Positions 11,253 through 19,835 of a stretch of 60,000 nt of DNA are shown in pieces. Every line of letters starts with the position of its first letter. The first letter of the stretch is position 1. Source of the stretch: Hydractinia symbiolongicarpus (Eukaryota > Cnidaria > Hydrozoa > Anthoathecata > Hydractiniidae). Location of the stretch: contig NC_079880.1 of the NCBI RefSeq assembly GCF_029227915.1, positions 11,809,501 to 11,869,500 of the forward strand, given 5' to 3'. Both the position numbers and the translations under genes were made by a program. The notes under the pieces were generated by a model. That model saw nothing but the letters and a program-made list of their open reading frames with translations, was not told the DNA's origin and did not search any database.

Positions 11253-11618
11253 ATTATCGATCCCGTCAGAATCGATAAAGAAATTAGAGGGTTTCAACAG
11301 GATGCAAATTACATGCATCTCTATACCCTGTTCACGTACGACATTGAACTTTTAAGGACACCATAAAGATACCTTTTTCTTAACCCCGGAGCCTGCCCTG
11401 TCAGCCAGGAGAAGGCGCGGCTTGTTAACAGGTATCGCAAAGTATTACGTTTCCTACAGGGCAAGCTGACATTTGATCCTGTACCCATCGTATACAAGAC
11501 CATGAACTGCCCTGTTTGTACGGGGCATCTTGTTAGTAACCATGAAGGTGTGTTGGTATGTGTTGAATACTTTTCGACTATACAAAAATGGATAAGAAAA
11601 AAAGGGGTTATCAATAAA
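11253..11618 (+). pseudogene. Small zinc-ribbon-like gene upstream of the ATPase, one stop
   Basis: One frame is readable from 11253 through DKEIRGFQQDANYMHLYTLF and a TAA at 11364, then VNRYRKVLRFLQGKLTF and TMNCPVCTGHLVSNHEGVLV to the ATPase region. The CPVC pair and a later single cysteine (VCVEY) suggest a C4 ribbon that has lost its last cysteine. The start is uncertain. It runs in the same frame into the ATPase, so it could be a separate small gene or an N-terminal extension. A nucleic-acid-binding role is suggested only by the ribbon. Confidence 0.45.
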
Positions 11619-12210
11619 ATGTTAGATGTTGTGAAGCACCCACATACAGCAATCTTTACAGGCCCGACATCATGCAGAAAAACGCAACGTGTCCTGGACT
11701 TGTCGAGAATGAATATAGGCATCACTATCACAACGTGGTCGTGTTGTGCCCTACCCTGCATTGAAATACGACCTACCTTGAGAGAGCGTCACTCTGGAAC
11801 GACGATTACGTGTTCCTGATCGATCCTAAAGATCAACTGTTTGAATGGATCCAAAAATTGTCCTCATTGTTGGCAGGTGAAGAGAGTCTCTTCATCGTGG
11901 ATGACTGTATAGCCAACGAAATCCTCGATAAGCGGAGACAATCCCTACTTGAGCTTGCCATCAGTGGTAGGCATAGGAAGCATAGTCTTTGGCTACTCAC
12001 CCAGAGCTACACTGCATTACCCAAGAAATTCCGAAGGAAGAAAAAACAGCTCTTTCTCTGGTACCCTCACGAAAGATCGGAAAGATGCTGGACGAATAAA
12101 CGAATATGATATCTGATTGGGATGATATAAAGGCTGAGTTGCAAAAATCCAAGCATGCGTGCTTATACGTGAGATTAGAGCATACAACAGCTTGGAAAAT
12201 CCTTGAGTGA
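11619..12210 (+). pseudogene. FtsK/HerA-type DNA-packaging ATPase of the Polinton, broken
   Basis: This enzyme would pump the element's DNA into capsids. From ATG 11619 the frame gives KHPHTAIFTGPTSCRKTQRV, a Walker A site in which the usual GK is RK. A frameshift near 11705 moves to VVVLCPTLH, a TGA at 11762, then WNDDYVFLIDPKDQ, Walker B ESLFIVDDC (11880-11910), SGRHRKHSLWLLTQSY (sensor-like Q) and KKQLFLWYP. A second shift near 12070 leads to SKHACLYVRLEH and a TGA at 12208. The order matches the Polinton/poxvirus-type ATPase. The start is approximate. It lies between the zinc-ribbon gene and the BRO-type gene. Confidence 0.85.
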
Positions 12211-12241
12211 AAACCTCTGGCTAACCCCTGTATATTAGAAA

Positions 12242-13045
12242 ATGTCTTCACAATTCGCCTTATTCAATGCCGTGCCCGCAGGAGCCATCGAGACTCTATT
12301 TGACAAACAAGATCAGCCTATGTTCAAAAGAGCTGATCTTGGTAGGTTTTTGGGTATTGCTATTATCAAGTCTAATTTTCAATATTTGACCGAAGAAACC
12401 ACAACCAGGCAAGAAATTGTGATGCGGAAGGGGGACGGTGGCACCGTTCCCCTTTGAAGGGGGAAAAACTCACACGATGTCTTCATTACATTGAACGAGG
12501 CCCTAGAGAATGCTGCCAAATCAAAAAAGCCTAAGGCTGTAGAGCTAATCAAATGGCTAGCCCAAAAAGGTGTTGAGAAATTGCAGGAGACCATCAAGGA
12601 CAGATATATGGGCCTGGCATTTCTCGGTGACGAGGTTGAGGATAAAGACAACCAGCTCATGGTACTGGGGGATGAGCTCAAGGTACAGACCCTGGAAAAT
12701 GCAAGGCTTCAAGAACGACATGTACCCAATGCTCAGGACCCCGGTAAAGACAACATAATCATCATCCATCGTAAGCACAGCGCACAGGACGACGACGACT
12801 ACCATCATCTTCCCTATTACTGCACGCGTGTTCAAAGGCGCAATATTAGCAAGAAGAGATTGTGGTTTAAGGACAACTACTCAGGCGCGCAGGAGATTGT
12901 AGTTATCGACAACCCCAACGGTATACATGCCTTTAATCGGTTCGAAGAGGATGGGCATGTAGACCATTACAGAAACCATTTTGGACTTATCGACCTTGCT
13001 AGGGATGACCTATACGACCTGGGTGTTCCGACACTAGAGGACTAA
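12242..13045 (+). pseudogene. BRO-N-type DNA-binding protein, interrupted by a single TGA
   Basis: From ATG 12242 the protein reads MSSQFALFNAVPAG, then the BRO-N core FKRADLGRFLGIA, KNSHDVFITLNEAL and KPKAVELIKWLAQKGVEKLQ. After this comes a coiled-coil-like stretch with EDKDNQLMVLGDELK and a C-terminal domain with YYCTRVQRR, KKRLWF and HYRNHFGLIDLARDDLYDL. The frame is continuous for 267 codons except for TGA at 12455-12457, where GGTVPL is followed directly by the expected region. BRO-N proteins are DNA-binding proteins common in large DNA viruses and phages, usually with variable C termini. The gene begins 31 bp after the ATPase and its end faces the integrase. A single stop makes it among the least damaged genes here. 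Confidence 0.8.
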
Positions 13046-13114
13046 GCAGACGCTATAAGCGGTCCTAGGGGTTTACTCAGATCTGAGTACACCCAACCAA
13101 ACATAATAGTTTCA

Positions 13115-13917
13115 CTACTGGTTGTAACAGATAGAGATAGAGGCTATACTCAGGTAGGGGTTTTCTTCCGGGTATTGTTGACTTTTCGCAAGTGGTACAT
13201 CATTGAGTTTAATCGCCCTGTTAGGTTTCATGTTAATCATGGCAGTTTTGCTGTTGTTTAGACTTTTGACTATAGTGTATAGGTGTTTAACCCATGTAAC
13301 TCTTGTGCATCTTGTGGTTTAAATAGTCTTTCCGCGAGTACCTTGTTGTAGAACTCTACAAATGCCGTGAAAGTATGATGATACTTGGTGGTAGACCGCT
13401 TAATCTCCACTCCCTTATCCTCTAGCAGCTTCGTTACATCTGACTTAAATTCAGAACCATTATCACACTGAAAGGTTTTAGGGTACCTCAGGGGTCCTGC
13501 TTTATAAATGTCCTTGATCATTTCCGCGACTTCGCTGGCTTTTTTGGTACGTAGAAGACGCCTCGCAACCTTGTACCTTGAGGCCACGCCAATACCCGTG
13601 AGTATGTATTAGTAGGTGTTTTCATACAACCTATCATGGGGCATGTACAGTAGATCAAACCGATGCATCTCATTTGGTCTTGTGATTGTGAAATGAGGGT
13701 AATCGATACACTTCTGGCCTTTAATGTGTCGTAGCCACAACAGTTGCCTACTCAGCCAGTTAGTGACCTTCTTTTTTGATAAGGCAGCTTCTGAGGCTAG
13801 CAATGTGATGGCTTTTTGTCCAGTCCGGAGATGTTCAGGGGTATAGTAAATTTGACTTAGCTTTTCCGCCTCTTCTTCGGTAACGATATCTGGTTTTATC
13901 ATGTCTTTATTATACAT
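13115..13917 (-). pseudogene. Retrovirus-type (RVE) integrase of the Polinton, broken
   Basis: The enzyme would insert the element into the genome. From ATG 13917 the N-terminal part (YTPEHLRTGQKAI, SKKKVTNWLSRQ) leads to MHRFDLLYMP with the first catalytic Asp. TAA at 13608-13610 interrupts before ILTGIGVASRYKVARRLL. The second Asp is in FQCDNGSEF and the Glu in FTAFVEFYN, with exactly 35 residues between them, so the DDE triad is kept. After AQEL (about 13303) the frame shifts to KTAMINMKPNRAIKLNDVPL and becomes scrambled, so the usual C-terminal chromo-like region cannot be followed. It is the last of three minus-strand genes behind the capsid gene, 15 bp from its neighbour. Confidence 0.9.
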
Positions 13918-13932
13918 GTCAAAAATGTTTTA

Positions 13933-14327
13933 CTAATACTTGTACGCCACAAACCCTAGCAGGGATAAGGAGCCAACGATAAAGGTGAGTTCGCCATCTT
14001 TTGTTGGGGAGAAGGCGTATAGTAATCCGACAATTTCGGGACATTATCATCCGAGGCGATATAGTATTTGTACATATCGTCCTCAAGCTCACGAAGTCTC
14101 TTACCAGCCTTTATTTGCAATTCCCGTTGTTTATTAGACCAGGCGATCTTGGCCTGTCTGTCTCGGACCCATTGAGTTTGAGAATTTTGGATTTGTTCCA
14201 TGGCCTCGTCGTTTTTTTTCCGTTCCGCCTCTCCGTGTCCTGAGAGTTTGCTAAATAGGAAGTTCGTGCCACTGACTGCCAGAGCGTTAATCGCAGCGCC
14301 TGCAACAAGAACAGAGATAGTTTCCAT
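13933..14327 (-). pseudogene. Small Polinton protein with two terminal membrane segments, frameshifted near its end
   Basis: ATG 14327 opens METISVLVAGAAINALAVSG, a hydrophobic N terminus. FLFSKLSGHGEAERKK follows, then a charged helical stretch rich in Q, R and E (about residues 35-85) and DYYTPSPQQK. One frameshift near 13985 then gives access to ELTFIVGSLSLLGFVAYKY and TAG at 13933, a C-terminal transmembrane helix. Without the shift the frame ends at 13956. The gene starts 5 bp after the capsid stop and ends 15 bp before the integrase start, a polycistron-like arrangement. I recognise the type from cnidarian Polintons; its function is unknown, possibly in the virion membrane or in capsid assembly. 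Confidence 0.7.
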
Positions 14328-14332
14328 TTTAA

Positions 14333-15500
14333 TTAGTACTCCACGCTGTGGAATCTACCATTCAGGATGTTCAGTTGGGCATCCTGCGAAAGATATTCAT
14401 AGCACGGTATACCCCACTTCCGTCGGCTTTCTTGGTCATGTGCAACGTAATCCCATCAGTAAGTCGTTGTAGGGGTCTTCCAGAGCCATGTGTGGTATGA
14501 TCAGGACGCTCTAAAGTCTATGAATAGGGCGTACTGTTCATTAAAAAATTGGCCAATGGTCACATTAGAATCGTGACTACCAAAGAGGTTCACGATCTGT
14601 TCGAGATGATCCTTTGGAAGCATGGCGAGAGAGTAAAACTCGTTGGGTTCGCCTTCCACGGTAACGTTAATCTTGGTGATGTGGGGATTGTAGAACACCT
14701 CGTTGATACCGGAGTAAGCCTTCACTTTTGAAGGGTCTACGAAGAGTAGCAACACATCCTTCAAGGACTTGGGAGGGCTATCAGTTTGAAGGTTGTAGCT
14801 GGTATCTTTCTTTTTCATTGTCACCACCTTGCTACGGAGTATCCGTTCATAGGGTAGTGCTAATCTTGCATACCTTGACATCATGGCACTTGCTAGGCCT
14901 TCATTGCTCACCTTGTCAAATTCTAGCTTGATGTTGGTGATCTTGTACGCAGCATCCGCCGCTACAGACAAATTGGACGCGGTCATGCAGGCCCGCTGGA
15001 TAAAAGGGTAGGTATCCGGTGAGTTCAAAAATTTTACCCAAAGGAATACAGAACGTATTACCATACGCTGCAACAATGGCCTTTTCCTCATCTGTTCCGA
15101 CATGACCAGCAGCTTTGACTAGCAGAGCCCGGATGGTCCCGTCGTTGGGGTTGATCCCCTCCGACATGAGGCTGTTGTTCATGTCCAATTTGGATAGCCA
15201 GAGGTCTTTGTAGACTGCGAAAGTGTTGAAATCAGGTATATTTTGCACCTCATTGCCATTTAAAGTGATACGAAGATCGCGTACCAGGCATTTACCAATG
15301 TTGCTGACAATGGTACGTTTCTTGTTGCTTCCCGGCAAAATAGCCTTCTCCTGTCGCATATTAGGGATATCCACGTACAAGTCCTCATTCTGATTGATTG
15401 TCGGTATGTTACTATTCTGATCCCTTTGTCTTCGACCGTTGATACCAAAAAGCTGCTTCGTCTCCGCGTATGGGTCTCAGGTAGTTTCGAATGCACTCAT
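14333..15500 (-). pseudogene. Polinton major capsid protein (double-jelly-roll type), broken
   Basis: ATG 15500 is followed at codon 8 by TGA (15477-15479), then AETKQLFGINGRR, NEDLYVDIPNMRQEKAILPG, DLRITLNGNEVQN and ELTGYLPFYPAGLHDRVQF. A frameshift near 14960-15000 leads to KITNIKLEFDKV, RYARLALPYERIL and the second-domain text HLEQIVNLFGSHDSNV, FFNEQYALFIDF. More shifts after 14515 lead to THGSGRPLQRLTDGI and a C-terminal end DAQLNILNGRFHSVEY with TAA at 14333. The paired jelly-roll layout and the conserved C terminus fit the Polinton MCP, which would form hexon-like trimers of an icosahedral shell. It is read divergently from the coiled-coil gene. Confidence 0.82.
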
Positions 15501-15542
15501 TTATTTAGAAGAATTTTCTTAAATAATAAGAAATAATAAGAA
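15501..15542. promoter_or_regulatory. Divergent intergenic region between capsid and coiled-coil genes
   Basis: Only 42 bp separate two start codons on opposite strands. The gap is almost purely A/T with repeated AATAAGAA motifs. Both promoters must lie here or within the neighbouring coding regions. No TATA box was resolved. Confidence 0.4.
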
Positions 15543-16454
15543 ATGGATTCGTTAGATGAGATGGAAAGCCTTATACAAGACATTTCGTTTGTTGACCTCA
15601 ATGACAGTGATACAAGAGGAATCAACCTCGAAATTCAAACCTTGCAGGGTAACGTTAAAAGATTGAAGGGTAAGATGATTTCGCATGATAGTGAGATCAA
15701 CAAAGAAAAGGCCAAGTTGAAACAACTTAAGAAGCAGAAAGCCGGGGCAACCGGGGCACAGAGGGACAACTTGGAGAGGAAAATCGCTGATCTTGAGGAA
15801 AGAATTAAAAAAATGAAGGAGGAAAAAAAGGCTGTGATGGATAAAAACGGGCTACTTTCCTCTCACATTTACAGCCATCTGAAGAATGTCAAGGAAACGT
15901 TGATGAAAATCGCCGGAGAAGACACGTCTTTGATTGAAAAGCTCAAGATCCTCTTCAGAGAACAGGGTCTTACTATAGCGAGTATCGTGTCGGCTGTTGG
16001 TCTACTGATTTCTACCATTGTACTCGCCGTTGCGGTGGGAGGTGCCGCAACAGGTGCAGGAGGAAGTGCCGCAACGGGTGCTGGAAAAGGGTTTGTAGAG
16101 AAGCAGCTGGAACGATTGGTAAAATTCCTCAAATATCTAGCAGGTAAGGCAGGTGCTGCCTTACCCGGGATTATTGGTACCGTAGTCTTGTTCTCTTTTA
16201 GGGTGGCGACAACCATTGTTGAATATGCAGCCAAGCATCTGTACATGGCGATCGCAGCCGCCACTGGGCTTTTCATGGTATGCGTTGGAAAGAGGAAAAA
16301 ACCTGATCTACTATTTAAGCCAGATGTAGGCAATGATGAGGCCTACCACTGTCGTGATCAACACTGTTTTGGTATCCTCATGTTGTTGTTGTTGTATGGG
16401 CTTCCTGTGTTCGGGCGCAGTATGTATAGAGGGTATAGTATGTTTAGGAGGTGA
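15543..16454 (+). CDS. Coiled-coil membrane protein of the Polinton, function unknown
   Basis: ATG 15543 starts MDSLDEMESLIQDISFVDL. Residues about 25-105 form a long charged coiled coil (LQGNVKRLKGKM, LERKIADLEERIKKMKEEKK). A helical linker follows, then two or three hydrophobic segments: VGLLISTIVLAVAVGG with a Gly/Ala-rich loop, AALPGIIGTVVLFSFRV, and LYMAIAAATGLFMVCV. The frame is open to 16454, but after the basic cluster KRKK (about 16300) it reads across the antisense tail of the converging gene, so the true stop was probably near 16310 and has been lost by a small indel. Family-type protein of Polintons without known function. The architecture suggests a membrane protein acting in virion assembly or exit, which is inference. 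Confidence 0.65.
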   Translation: MDSLDEMESLIQDISFVDLNDSDTRGINLEIQTLQGNVKRLKGKMISHDSEINKEKAKLKQLKKQKAGATGAQRDNLERKIADLEERIKKMKEEKKAVMDKNGLLSSHIYSHLKNVKETLMKIAGEDTSLIEKLKILFREQGLTIASIVSAVGLLISTIVLAVAVGGAATGAGGSAATGAGKGFVEKQLERLVKFLKYLAGKAGAALPGIIGTVVLFSFRVATTIVEYAAKHLYMAIAAATGLFMVCVGKRKKPDLLFKPDVGNDEAYHCRDQHCFGILMLLLLYGLPVFGRSMYRGYSMFRR

Positions 16455-17520
16455 AATATGCTTCAGATGTATAAAGGGTATGGCATGTTTGGGAGGTGTG
16501 ATAGGTTTGGGAGGTGTAGAGGGTATGGCATGTTTGGGAGGTGTAACAGGTTTGGGTTGTGTAGACGGTATGGCATGTTTAGGAGGTGTAATAGGTTTGG
16601 GTGGTGTACTATGCCTAGGGGGGATGGTTTGATAGCCCTCTCTGTATGCTTCATTATAGGCTTGTTATTCACGTCAACCTGGACACCAACGCTTACATTA
16701 CCAGGTTCTATGAGGATGTTGTTGTTATACCCCTCAATCTTTCCTATACGTAGGTTCATGTCCGAGTGCAACATGTACACGCTTCGCATGACGGCAAAAT
16801 TCACCGTAGTTCGGGCATATTGCAGCACCTTCTGAAATTGCTTAATGTCATGCCCTACATTTTCCTGACGTTGCACCATGCTTTGAAATTTTTGTAACAA
16901 AATCTGCCTTGCTGTGTAGTTATTCGCACCAGACCCGATTAAGGATGCCTTGGCCCCCTGCCTGCGACCCAAGCAACAAAACCACGTAAACCCGGATACT
17001 TTCACTCAGCCTGGTCAGACCTTTCGACGTCAAACTCTGACTTGTCGGTATGATGAATTTGGCCCAATCACCATCAACTTGAGGCCACACACTTGTGCAT
17101 ATCCAGAGTTTTAGTAGGAATTTTTTTACTCGGCAAACCCATACTCATAAAGCATGGGTACCTTCATCCTGGTAAGGATACGGCGCATGTGGTACACGTG
17201 AAATTTGAAGATGGAGTTTACAATTGTACGGAACCCGTCATGTGCTTAGCAGAGATACCCAAAGCTGTGGTTGCGCAATGGGTTGCGAAATTAACTTGGA
17301 TATTCCAGTAGTCCAAGGCTTGTCCTGTCCAACCCAATCTGACATGGTCATTGAGGTAGGTTGTTGGAATAGAGATTGCATATTTACTAAACTCAGGAAA
17401 TGCCACGGAAATATGCGACTCCGTCGACACATATAGGTCCTGATGCTCTAAGTTCTTGATACCAAAGACCCATTGTCCCCTGTTTGACTTGTACTTAGCT
17501 CTGTACGAGTACATGTTCAT
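16311..17520 (-). pseudogene. Polinton virion-protein-like gene with Pro-rich repeats and C-terminal membrane anchor, broken
   Basis: ATG 17520 opens MNMYSYRAKYKSNRGQWVFG, then YVSTESHISV, ALDYWNIQVNF and ISAKHMTGSVQL, where the frame stops at 17218. Frameshifts connect to FKFHVYHMRRILTRMK, then to GDWAKFIIPTSQ and LSESIRVYVVLLLGSQ. After another shift come LQYARTTVNFAVMRSVYML, LRIGKIEGYNNNILIEPGN and a proline-rich tail of 15-residue repeats (PPKPITPPKHAIPS). The tail ends in HRKPIQQQQ and a transmembrane segment TVLITTVVGLIIAYIW, with TAG at 16311. It is a conserved Polinton gene to my knowledge. A minor structural protein is likely but not shown. It converges with the coiled-coil gene and is divergent, 18 bp apart, from the next gene. 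Confidence 0.7.
16430..16609 (-). repeat. Four 45-bp repeats encoding 15-residue Pro-rich units
   Basis: Units start at 16430 (degenerate), 16475, 16520 and 16565, each exactly 45 bp, with the core GGTATGGCATGTTTGGGAGG. On the minus strand one unit encodes PPKPITPPKHAIPS-type sequence. Because 45 is divisible by three, copy-number change keeps the frame. The plus strand gives an artificial Gly/Cys-rich frame, which I rejected as a gene. Confidence 0.88.
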
Positions 17521-17538
17521 CTTTTCTTAGACGAAAGC

Positions 17539-18209
17539 ATGAAGTAACTCTACATCACTGATATCGAAAAGACCAAAATATTTGAGAACTACCTAGGACA
17601 GGACACTCGCATAGCCTTCAAATCCATCAGTATTCGACCTTTGTGGTTGAACATTTATAGCAACAAAGACTTTACGATTCGTAAGGTTGGGCCTGATCAG
17701 AGGGTGATTCGGATCGAAATTATGAACGGTCTGTACAAGATCGAGGATCTGGCGACTATCGTCAACAATCAGGCAGCTGATCAGATTAAACTGTTTGTCC
17801 TGAAAAATGGACTCTGTAGGCTCCGTGTCAGTGACGGGTACACGGTGGTGATTCATACACAACTCCAGGAGCTTTCGGGCCTACCCTACGACCCCAGTAA
17901 GAAGTACTATACAAGCGATGACTATGATGCAGCCTACATGACTGACGTTTACATTCGACTACGACTCGTTTGTCCTCTGTTGAATGAGGACGACTGCCTG
18001 CTGGATGGTAAAAAGTCTAAAATTCTCGCTTTGCTTTCCACTAAGGAGCTAAACGCTTGGGGGACATGTTGACATGGAGTTTTGACACGGCAATTTATAT
18101 AGCCCTAAAAGGCTCCACGGACCGACTCGAGTTCATGTTAACAGACGAATATCATCATGACAAAAATGTATCGTTTACTGGATTAACGATGTGTTTACTG
18201 ATAGAATAA
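17539..18209 (+). pseudogene. Conserved-type Polinton protein, function unknown, stop at codon 3 and a frameshift
   Basis: ATG 17539 is followed at once by TAA (17545-17547). The same frame then reads LYITDIEKTKIFENYLG, FKSISIRPLWLNIY, FTIRKVGPDQRVIRIEIMNG, YKIEDLATIV, GYTVVIHTQLQELSGLPYDP and LLNEDDCLLDGKKSKILALL to 18072. A shift near 18058 continues to MLTWSFDTAIYIALKG, DRLEFMLTDEY and TAA at 18209. The beta-rich pattern suggests a jelly-roll or fibre-like fold, but I have no homology proof. It overlaps the next start by one base pair of spacing (TAA then ATG) and is divergent from the Pro-rich gene. A minor capsid or spike role is a guess. Confidence 0.6.
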
Positions 18210-18808
18210 ATGAATGATGTAACCAAGTTGTATCAAAACCTGCAAAGTGCGCCTGCACAAAGCAACGACATTCCTGAGGAAAGCCATAAATATAAACTTG
18301 ACAAGATATGAGAGATTGAACAGTATCTGCGAGATGAGATCAAGGAGCGGGACAGGCTTGCCAAGAAGTTTAAAATGCACGGTACCTGGGTGAGGTATTG
18401 TGATCATGGTTTGTTGAGTGTCAGCATTATCACCTCGGGCGTTGGGATCAGGGTGTTGGCCTCGGGCCTCGGAGCCCCCCTCTGTATTGCCATGGGCGGT
18501 ATCAAAGTAGCTGTAGTTATAGGGCAAGCCGGTGTGAGGAACGCCGGAAAAGTGCTTATGGTTAAGAGTAAAAAACACGACGGTATCAGGTTGCTTGCTA
18601 AAAGTAAATTCAACTCTATTGTCGATCACATCTCAAAAGCAGTGGAAAATGGGTGATTAGCGACTATGAATTTACTACCATTATCCAAGAGAAGCAAAAG
18701 TATATGTTGGTAAAAGAACAGATGCGACAACGTTTTAGCCGTATTGTTAACAGGAGCGTGCTCAGCTAGTTGCGAAAGGTCGGGAGGAAGGTAGAAACGA
18801 TGTTTTAA
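18210..18808 (+). pseudogene. Two-helix membrane protein with N-terminal coiled coil, one stop and one frameshift
   Basis: ATG 18210 directly follows the upstream stop. The frame gives MNDVTKLYQNLQSAPAQ, then KYKLDKI, a TGA at 18309-18311, and EIEQYLRDEIKERDRLAKKF, a coiled-coil helix. Two adjacent hydrophobic helices follow (LLSVSIITSGVGIRVLASGL and CIAMGGIKVAVVIGQAG). The basic region KVLMVKSKKHDGIRLLAKSK ends at TGA 18656. A frameshift there continues as VISDYEFTTIIQEKQKYM and ends, after a TAG at 18768, at 18808. The type is common in cnidarian genomes as a Polinton passenger. The hairpin of hydrophobic helices suggests a membrane-bending or pore role, which is inference. Confidence 0.65.
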
Positions 18809-18908
18809 AAAAACATCAATCTGTACAATGTACAAGCGCTACCTAGAGTCTCCACCTGTTTACAAACCTTAATTTTGTATATTTCATAGGTCTGAAATGT
18901 ATGGTTTT

Positions 18909-19490
18909 TTAATCCTCACTCAGCAACCATTCTTTTTTGAAGTCCTTATATCGGCATTCCACAACATGTACCTGAGGTTAGTAGTTTTTACCTTGCATAT
19001 ACACAGATGAAATAGCAAGGATGGCACTGACTTTGCATGGTTCATCGTAGGGTACTGGCATGCCGTGGAATTTAGTTGTTATCGCGTCCTTGTAGTATTT
19101 GAGCTTTTGAGCGTTCACGTAACGCTCCTTCTTAACGGGCTCCGTCGTCAAGTTCTGAGAGATCAACTTTTCGATCTTGGACCAGCTTTGACGATACTTC
19201 GCAACCCAGTCGGGGTAGTCTTCCAAATCAAGACTAATCGCTGGTACAGCACTGGCATTGTACCGGGTGATCCCATGTGGGGACCAGATTTTAGGCGCCT
19301 TTACCCTGAGGGCTACCACGAAGTCTCGTGCATGGTAGCCTATAATGTACCGATTATCCTTACCTCCATTGGCAGGAATGGGATCTGACACTGTTAGACA
19401 GTCCACGTTGATATCATTGATGTCCGTAAAGGTAGCAGCAAATGAGTTGAAAATTTTATGGTTAACAATCTCATTCTCAAATTGTAGCAT
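18909..19490 (-). pseudogene. Conserved-type Polinton protein (~190 aa), function unknown, stop near the C terminus
   Basis: The coding frame runs to about 19490 on the minus strand (MLQFENEIVNHKIFNSFAAT) through IIGYHARDFVVALRVKAPK, WSPHGITRYNASAVPAISL, DWVAKYRQSWSKIEKLISQ, KLKYYKDAITTKFHGMPVPY and CKVSAILAISSVYMQGKNY. TAA at 18978-18980 interrupts, but the same frame continues PQVHVVECRYKDFKKEWLL to TAA at 18909. The mixed alpha/beta pattern and aromatic residues would suit a single-stranded DNA-binding protein, which protein-primed replicators need, but I see no diagnostic motif. Its position next to the right inverted repeat matches an early replication gene. That assignment is speculative. 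Confidence 0.6.
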
Positions 19491-19496
19491 CTTGTT

Positions 19497-19682
19497 TTAT
19501 TGAATTTCAAACAGGCTCCGAGGATTGCTTCTCGTTTTACATATACAGCCACCCCCGTTATAGGTGATATATTCCTGGTAGCAGTATCAGCAAAATATTT
19601 TAGCTTTCACCACAAACCTACGTCCACAGGTACATCTATCATACTCGTCAAGTACCCTTTCACAGTCCTTACAATGTTCCAT
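19497..19682 (-). pseudogene. Small cysteine-rich zinc-binding protein, one stop
   Basis: ATG 19682 begins one base from the upstream stop. The 61-codon frame reads MEHCKDCERVLDEYDRCTCG, then FCxYCYQEY with TGA at the x position, and GGCICKTRSNPRS to TAA at 19497-19499. The spacing CxxC-CxC-CxxC-CxC predicts two zinc sites. It may have been too short for routine gene calling. A regulatory or nucleic-acid-binding role is likely for such a protein but unproven. Confidence 0.55.
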
Positions 19683-19814
19683 TTATTTACAGTTATAAAC
19701 ATCATTCTCTAAGTCTTTAATCCTTTGCTCATTCTCCTTCTCCTACTCCGATTCTTGTACTAATGCTAAGGCCATAAGGGGTAAGGAAATACCAATGTCA
19801 GCTAGGAAGGTCAT
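19683..19814 (-). pseudogene. Tiny membrane/coiled-coil protein at the right end of the Polinton, one stop
   Basis: ATG 19814 opens MTFLADIGISLPLMALALVQ, a hydrophobic N terminus. A TAG (from a likely CAG) follows ESE, then KENEQRIKDLENDVYNCK with heptad-like spacing and TAA at 19683. The stop abuts the ATG of the next gene without a gap, which supports both being real. It lies 21 bp inside the right inverted repeat and is thus the first gene of the rightmost minus-strand block. Function unknown. Confidence 0.5.
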
Positions 19815-19835
19815 GATTACTGCAGTTCCCAAATA

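Noticed and set aside
16333-16632. Plus-strand Cys/Gly-rich frame over the 45-bp repeats
   Set aside because: It is the antisense of a proline-rich coding repeat whose minus-strand frames connect to a conserved protein and a membrane anchor.
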